The notes beneath the pieces were generated by a model. It made no database searches, was not told the origin of the DNA, and was given only the letters and a program-made list of their open reading frames with translations. Made by a program: the position numbers and the translations under genes. Positions 23,775-28,403 of a stretch of DNA of 28,403 nt are shown here, piece after piece. The DNA is taken from assembly GCA_031425275.1 (NCBI GenBank), contig JANPJA010000079.1:1-28403 (forward strand), given 5' to 3'. The stretch is from JAIVGV01 sp031425275. GTDB taxonomy: Bacteria; Acidobacteriota; Blastocatellia; Pyrinomonadales; Pyrinomonadaceae. Within the stretch, counting starts at the first letter, position 1; each line of letters opens with the position of its first letter.

Positions 23775-26700
23775 ATGAACAAGTCTCAGCTTGCGAACGC
23801 ATCGCGCGGGTGCGTTCTTTTCTTTTTCGCGCTCGCGTCGTTAAACGCCTCGGCGCAGACAACCGCGAGCAACCTCGCGCCGGGCGCGCCGGGCCAGGAC
23901 GCGCAGTGGCCGAGCGCGGGCAAGACGGCGGTGGGCACGTCGAACACTTTGGAGTCGAAGGTCTGGTACACCCTGCGCGAGGGCGTGTTGACGGAGGTTT
24001 ACTACCCGACGGTGGACGTGGCGAACTCGTTGACCTTGCAACTCGTCATCGTGCCGGCGGGCAAAGGGCCGGTCGAGACGGAGGCGGCGGACACCACGCA
24101 CCGGGTCGAGGTCGCGGACGCTCGCTCGCTCACGTTCCGCCAGATCAACACGGCCAAGAGCGGCGCGTACACGATCACGAAAACCTACGTCTGCGATCCG
24201 CAGCGCAGCACCATCCTCGTGGACGTTCAGTTCGTCGCGCGCCGCCCCGGCTCGCACGCGCTCTACGTCTATTACGACCCCGCCCTCAACAACAGCGCGA
24301 TGCACGACTCGGCGTGGACGCAAGGGGGCGCGCTCGTCGCCTCGGACGCGGGCCGGACTTCCGCGCTCGTCTCAAGCACGGGCTTTATTGAGACGACGAA
24401 CGGCTACGTGGGGACGAGCGACGGCCTCAAGCAACTGCGCGACGCCGGGCGGTTGACGAATTTGTGGCCGCGCGCGGCGGACGGCAACGTCGTGCAGGTC
24501 GGCCGCCTGTCCCCGGCCGCGCGGTTCACGCTCGCGCTCGGCTTCGGCAAGGGCGAAGAGGAGGCGACGGGTAACGCCCGCGCCTCGCTCGCCAAAGGCT
24601 TTGCGCGCGCGAGCGCGGAGTACGCGCGCGGCTGGCACGAGTACCTCGCTTCCTTGAGGCGCGTCGCGCCCAAGTATCAACGGCAGTTCGACATGGCCGC
24701 GATGGTCTTGCGCGCCCACGAGGATAAGACTTTTCGCGGGGCGCAGATCGCGTCACTGAGCGTGCCGTGGGGCGGCGGCGCGAACGCCAACGAGCCGAAC
24801 GTCGGCGGCTATCACCTCGTCTGGTCGCGCGACCTCTATCAGGTGGCGACCGCGCTCTACGCGATGGGCGACAAGGCGGGGGCCGACCGCGCGCTCGACT
24901 ATTTGTTCAAAGTTCAGCAGAAGCCGGACGGCAGTTTCCCGCAGAACTCGTGGCTCGACGGGCGGCCCTTCTGGGGCTCGCTCCAACTCGACGAAGTCGC
25001 CTTCCCGCTCGTCCTCGCCTACACGTTGGGGCGCACCGATAACGAGACGTGGGCGAAGCACGTCAAGCCCGCCGCCGATTTTTTGATCAAGGCGGGGCCG
25101 CGCACGCCGCAGGAGCGTTGGGAGGAGAAGCCCGGCTACTCGCCCTCGACCATCGCGGCCGAGATCGCGGGGCTGGTGTGCGCGGCGGAAGTGGCGCGGC
25201 GCAACGACGCGCACGCCTCGGCGGCCGTCTATCTCGCGGCGGCCGACGAGTGGGCGCGCTCCGTCGAGTGCTGGACGGCGACGGCCACGGGCAAGCACGG
25301 CGACGGCAACTATTACTTGCGCATCACGGAAAACGACGACCCGAACGACGGCCAGATCATGAACGCCGGCAACGGCGGCGGCGACTACGACGAGCGCGAG
25401 TACGTGGACGCGGGATTCCTCGAACTCGTCCGCCTCGGCATCAAGCGCGCGGACGATCCGCTCGTCGAGAAGTCGCTGCGCGTCGTCGATCAGGTTATTA
25501 AGGTCGAGACGCCGAACGGCCCGGCGTGGTATCGCTACAACCACGACGGCTACGGCGAGTTGGACGACGGGCGGCAGTGGAACTTCGACGGCAAGTACAC
25601 GGGCAAGGGGCGGCTGTGGGCCTTGCTCTCCGGCGAGCGCGGGCAGTACGAGCTGGCGCGGGGCGACGGGGAAGCGGCGCGTCGCCGGCTCGATCACCTG
25701 CTCGGCTTCGCCAACGAGGGCTTCATGATCCCCGAACAAATCTGGGACAGGCCGGAGACGCCGCTCCCGGATTTCAAATTCGGCGAGGGGACGGGGTCGG
25801 CCACGCCGCTCGCGTGGTCGATGGCGCAGTTCATCCGCCTCGCCGCGAACATCGAGGAGGGGCGCAACGTCGAGACGCCCGACATCGTCGCCGCGCGCTA
25901 CGTCAAACAGACGCCGCCGCCCAACGCCGGCCCGCCCGAGGTAATGTTCCCCGACGCGGACGTTTTGCGGCGCTTGGAGGCGGGCACGACGTTGCGCGTC
26001 GGCGGGCCGCTGGCGCGGGGCGCGCGCATGTTCGCTTCAATCGGCGGCGAGGCGCGCGAGTTGACGCGCGACGCGGGGGGGCGGGCCGAGTTGATTTTGC
26101 GCGTGCCGGAAGGGGAGACGACGGTGGCCGTGGCGGTGGTGAAAGAGAACGGGGCGACCGGGTTCGCGCGCGTCACGCTGCGCGGGCTGACGAATGATGA
26201 GCTGCGCGCGCTGGGCGCGGCGGACGCGCCGGCGGCGGAACTCGCGGAGCGGATCAAGCGGGCCGCGCGGAGTCCCATTGTCGAGAAAGACCGGGTCATC
26301 TTCGTCTATAAGGGCGCGGCGAAGGCCGTCGAAGTGGTCGGCGATTTCACGGGCTGGTCGCCGCGCGCTCTGGCGTTGCGCGACCTCCCCGACTCGGACG
26401 TGAAGTACCTGATTAGGAGTTTCAAACCGGGCGCGCGCGTGGAGTACAAACTCATCGTTGACGGCTTCTGGAGGGACGACCCGCTCAACCCTGAGAAGAT
26501 CGACAACGGCTTGGGGGGCTTCAACAACGTCTTCGCGATGCCCGGTTACCGTCCGACGGTTTTGCCGGGCGAAACTCAGGACTTGCGCGGGCGTGTGGAG
26601 TCGGCCGAAGTCGCGACGCGGCTGCTCGCGGGCGACAAACGCAAAGTGCAGGTCTACCTGCCGCCCGGCTACGCGGGGTCGGGCGAGCGATACCCGGTGC

Positions 26701-27272
26701 TTTACCTGCAAGACGGCGCGGGCTACCTGCTCCGCGCGCGCGCCGCCCACGTGGCGGAAGACTTGATCCTGCGGCGCGTGGTCAAACCGTTTATCGTCGT
26801 CTTCGTCGATCCCGTTGATCGCATGAAGGAGTACTGGGCCAACGACGCCTTCGCGGATTTCATGGCGACGGAACTCGTCCCGTTCATCGACGCGCGCTAC
26901 CGCACGACGCCCGTGCGCGACTCGCGCGCGTTGCTCGGCGCGAGTCTGGGGAGCGTCACCTCGGTCTGGACTGCGCTCCGCCACCCCGAGGTGTTCGCGC
27001 GCGTCGGCGGCCAGTCGTCGGCCTTCTGGATCGACGACGAGCGCGTCGTCTCGGCCCTCGCGCGGCTCGACCGCGCGGATCGCGCACGCCCCTTCCGTTT
27101 CTACTTCGACGCCGGCACGCTGGAGTCGCCGTGGGAGGCGTCGCGCCGCGTTCAGGCGATGCTCAGGGGCAAGGGCTACCCCGTCACCTACCGCGAGTTC
27201 GAGGCCGGGCACAACTGGACGGCGTGGCGGGACAACTTGGCCGCAGCCCTCACCGCGCTTTGGGGCGGGTGA
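23775..27272 (+). CDS. Exported GH15 glucoamylase fused to E-set/CBM48-like domain and CE1/Fes-like esterase
   Basis: A 1165-residue secreted fusion. ATG 23775 (AAGG just upstream) gives a signal peptide (GCVLFFFALASLNASAQ). Residues ~35-310 are a glucodextranase-type N-terminal domain (GTSNTLESKVWYTLREGVL, EVYYPTVDVANS). Residues ~325-715 are a GH15 (alpha/alpha)6 barrel: YHLVWSRDLYQVA, QLDEVAFPLVLAY, RWEEKPGYSPST with the acid among E450/E451, and MIPEQIWD with probable base E654. Residues ~838-925 form a beta-sandwich of AMPK/CBM48 type (VEVVGDFTGWSP). Residues ~960-1160 are an esterase of the CE1/enterochelin-esterase fold with nucleophile S1057 (GASLG), D1112 (YFDAG) and H1146 (EAGHNW). 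Each half looks catalytically complete. GH15 releases glucose from alpha-glucan ends; the esterase may remove acyl groups from the same glucan (inference). Confidence 0.9.
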   Translation: MNKSQLANASRGCVLFFFALASLNASAQTTASNLAPGAPGQDAQWPSAGKTAVGTSNTLESKVWYTLREGVLTEVYYPTVDVANSLTLQLVIVPAGKGPVETEAADTTHRVEVADARSLTFRQINTAKSGAYTITKTYVCDPQRSTILVDVQFVARRPGSHALYVYYDPALNNSAMHDSAWTQGGALVASDAGRTSALVSSTGFIETTNGYVGTSDGLKQLRDAGRLTNLWPRAADGNVVQVGRLSPAARFTLALGFGKGEEEATGNARASLAKGFARASAEYARGWHEYLASLRRVAPKYQRQFDMAAMVLRAHEDKTFRGAQIASLSVPWGGGANANEPNVGGYHLVWSRDLYQVATALYAMGDKAGADRALDYLFKVQQKPDGSFPQNSWLDGRPFWGSLQLDEVAFPLVLAYTLGRTDNETWAKHVKPAADFLIKAGPRTPQERWEEKPGYSPSTIAAEIAGLVCAAEVARRNDAHASAAVYLAAADEWARSVECWTATATGKHGDGNYYLRITENDDPNDGQIMNAGNGGGDYDEREYVDAGFLELVRLGIKRADDPLVEKSLRVVDQVIKVETPNGPAWYRYNHDGYGELDDGRQWNFDGKYTGKGRLWALLSGERGQYELARGDGEAARRRLDHLLGFANEGFMIPEQIWDRPETPLPDFKFGEGTGSATPLAWSMAQFIRLAANIEEGRNVETPDIVAARYVKQTPPPNAGPPEVMFPDADVLRRLEAGTTLRVGGPLARGARMFASIGGEARELTRDAGGRAELILRVPEGETTVAVAVVKENGATGFARVTLRGLTNDELRALGAADAPAAELAERIKRAARSPIVEKDRVIFVYKGAAKAVEVVGDFTGWSPRALALRDLPDSDVKYLIRSFKPGARVEYKLIVDGFWRDDPLNPEKIDNGLGGFNNVFAMPGYRPTVLPGETQDLRGRVESAEVATRLLAGDKRKVQVYLPPGYAGSGERYPVLYLQDGAGYLLRARAAHVAEDLILRRVVKPFIVVFVDPVDRMKEYWANDAFADFMATELVPFIDARYRTTPVRDSRALLGASLGSVTSVWTALRHPEVFARVGGQSSAFWIDDERVVSALARLDRADRARPFRFYFDAGTLESPWEASRRVQAMLRGKGYPVTYREFEAGHNWTAWRDNLAAALTALWGG

Positions 27273-27290
27273 CGCTCGCGGGGCCGGGGA

Positions 27291-27363
27291 TTAACCACAA
27301 AGACACGAAGGGCACGAAGAAATCAGAAATTCCTTCGTGCCCTTCGTGCCTTCGCGGTGAAAT
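27291..27363. terminator. Palindromic repeat between convergent genes, likely bidirectional terminator
   Basis: An exact 16-bp stem, CACGAAGGGCACGAAG (27304-27319) with its complement at 27333-27348, has a 13-base loop; weaker pairing extends outward. The units are 9 bases long (GACACGAAG, GGCACGAAG) and the right side ends GCGGTGAAA, like the palindrome at 13563-13714. It sits between the GH15 fusion (+) and the TonB_C protein (-), 104 bases apart, and can terminate both. Confidence 0.65.
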
Positions 27364-27376
27364 GTTCTCGCCGCCT

Positions 27377-28138
27377 TTAAGTCGCCGGCTGAGAATTCTT
27401 CTCGTCGGCCGCGTGGATGTCTTCGACGGCAAGCTCGCCGCCCGATTCGCGGCAGTCGCGCAGACTGAGCTTCACGCGCCGCCCCTGCCGGAGCAGCGTG
27501 CCGGCCTTCTGGAGATCGTCCGGCGTCAGGTCGCGGTAGAGTTTCGGACCGAGCACGACTTCGGTGCGCTTGCCGCCTTTGGACTCTATGGTGAGGCCGA
27601 TGATCTCCTCACCGCCCCGGTCGCGCTCGACGGCGACGATCAGGCCCGCCAAGTTAACAGGTTCGCAGCTTTGGGGAGCATCCGTCAGGTTGAAAAGTGT
27701 TTCGAGGCGGCCGCTGTCGTCGTAGAGTGCGCTGGCGCGCATCACGAAGTTATAAGTGATCGTGCCCGTCACCTTGACGGGCTGGCCGGAGAGCCGCGTC
27801 TGTGAGAACCGCGCTTGTCGCGCCGCCTGCACCGCCGCCTGCCGCAGCAGCGGGTGGCCCGAGACGGCCGAGGCCGAGATGACCTCGCCGTTTTCGTCCA
27901 CGGTGATCTGCACCACGACCACGCCCCGCGCGCGGGCGGCTTTCGCAATCGCCGGGTAGAGTGGGGCGGGCTTACTCACGGCCTTGCCGTTGAGGACGCC
28001 GCCCGAGATGGGGGCGCGCGGGCGCGGTTGGGTGGCCGCCTCCTGCCCGTCCTGCCCTTGTGCGTCCGCAAAGAGGCACAGCATCGCCAGCGCCAATGTA
28101 AGAGACCTCACTCGCGAATGACATTTTAGCTTTAACAT
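27377..28138 (-). CDS. Exported protein with TonB C-terminal-like domain
   Basis: A 253-residue protein from ATG 28138, preceded by GGAGG with five-base spacing and opening with a good signal peptide (HSRVRSLTLALAMLCLFADAQ). Residues ~44-132 are a TonB_C-like domain (GVLNGKAVSKPAPLYPAIAK, GVVVVQITVDENGEV, QAARQARFSQTRLSG). The last ~120 residues are of unknown function, with two Cys and charged beta-type sequence. Canonical TonB keeps its N-terminal helix in the inner membrane and reaches receptors with this domain; here the leader looks cleavable and there is no Pro-rich spanning region, so it may not transduce energy as TonB does. Such proteins are common in Acidobacteria. The frame is open to an alternative ATG at 28204 (GGAG upstream), adding 22 residues. 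Confidence 0.75.
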   Translation of the reverse strand: MLKLKCHSRVRSLTLALAMLCLFADAQGQDGQEAATQPRPRAPISGGVLNGKAVSKPAPLYPAIAKAARARGVVVVQITVDENGEVISASAVSGHPLLRQAAVQAARQARFSQTRLSGQPVKVTGTITYNFVMRASALYDDSGRLETLFNLTDAPQSCEPVNLAGLIVAVERDRGGEEIIGLTIESKGGKRTEVVLGPKLYRDLTPDDLQKAGTLLRQGRRVKLSLRDCRESGGELAVEDIHAADEKNSQPAT

Positions 28139-28235
28139 GGAAGCCTCCGCGTCGGGAATGAATCGGTTGATCTGCGTGAAATTGAGCTTCGGGATGCGCT
28201 TCATGATTTCTCCGGTGAGGTGAGAAAAAAATGGA

Positions 28236-28307
28236 TGCCCGCTGTAGGATTTGAACCTACGACCCCACGCGTGTGAAGCGTGTGCTCTACCACTGAGCTA
28301 AGCGGGC
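28236..28307 (-). tRNA. tRNA-Val (anticodon CAC)
   Basis: On the - strand the 72 bases fold as a complete cloverleaf: acceptor GCCCGCT/AGCGGGC (7 bp), D-stem GCTC/GAGC, anticodon stem CACGC/GCGTG with loop TTCACAC (anticodon CAC, reads GUG), T-stem GTAGG/CCTAC with loop TTCAAAT, discriminator A. CCA is not encoded. A run of seven T follows a few bases downstream (28225-28231), before the TonB_C gene, and may end the transcript. Confidence 0.97.
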
Positions 28308-28330
28308 GTGAGCCGGTTTGAAGAGTGGTG

Positions 28331-28360
28331 ATGCTAACAAACGGTCGGCGGGAGGGTCAA
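28331..28360 (-). promoter_or_regulatory. Promoter of tRNA-Val
   Basis: Read on the - strand, TTGACC (28355-28360) and TAGCAT (28331-28336) are spaced by 18 bp. Transcription would begin ~17 bases before the tRNA 5' end. The rest of 28361-28403 shows nothing recognisable. Confidence 0.55.
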
Positions 28361-28403
28361 GCGGTGTCGCCTGAGCCTTCCCGCCGCGCGCGCCGACGAA
28401 GGG

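Overview
The window reads like a chromosomal segment from a high-GC, Gram-negative soil-type bacterium, most likely an acidobacterium (Blastocatellia-like). This rests on the Oar-type TonB-dependent receptor with an N-terminal carboxypeptidase-regulatory domain, the TPR and multihaem cytochrome proteins, the TonB_C-domain exported protein, and intergenic DNA full of short palindromic repeats. The phylum is an inference from gene content, not from a marker gene.

Layout. (1) 1-461 is the 3' part of a ROK-family kinase/regulator. (2) 655-4194 is a large Oar-like TonB-dependent receptor, followed by strong hairpins. The ROK gene, the gap after it and the first ~550 bases of the receptor are clearly less GC-rich and use different codons from everything after ~1250. 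The break falls inside the conserved plug region. (3) 4366-9747 holds an unknown exported protein, a TPR lipoprotein candidate, a five-haem cytochrome fused to TPRs and a small monohaem cytochrome c: an apparent electron-transfer module. (4) 9778-27272 is an alpha-glucan (starch, maltodextrin, cyclodextrin) utilisation region, all on the + strand: a cyclomaltodextrinase/neopullulanase-like GH13, MalQ (GH77), a second paralogous GH13, an SDR oxidoreductase, a GPH/SLC45-like sugar permease, a third exported GH13, an XylFGH-type ABC importer, and a very large exported fusion of a GH15 glucoamylase with an E-set/CBM48-like domain and a CE1/Fes-like esterase. (5) On the - strand are a TonB_C-domain exported protein and, upstream of it, tRNA-Val(CAC) with a recognisable promoter.

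How it may work together (inference): exported GH15 and GH13 enzymes cut alpha-glucans outside the cytoplasm, possibly after the fused esterase removes acyl groups. The receptor may move oligosaccharides across the outer membrane, and the permease and ABC importer carry maltose or glucose inward. Cytoplasmic MalQ remodels the maltodextrins. There is no SusD-like gene, and no xylose isomerase or xylulokinase beside the XylFGH-like importer, so glucose or another monosaccharide is as likely a substrate as xylose.

The intergenic DNA is unusually structured. There are two copies of a ~140 bp MITE-like element with 28 bp terminal inverted repeats, and several palindromes built from 7 or 9 bp tandem units. 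One lies between the binding-protein and ATPase genes of the ABC operon, and one between convergent genes at the end of the cluster.
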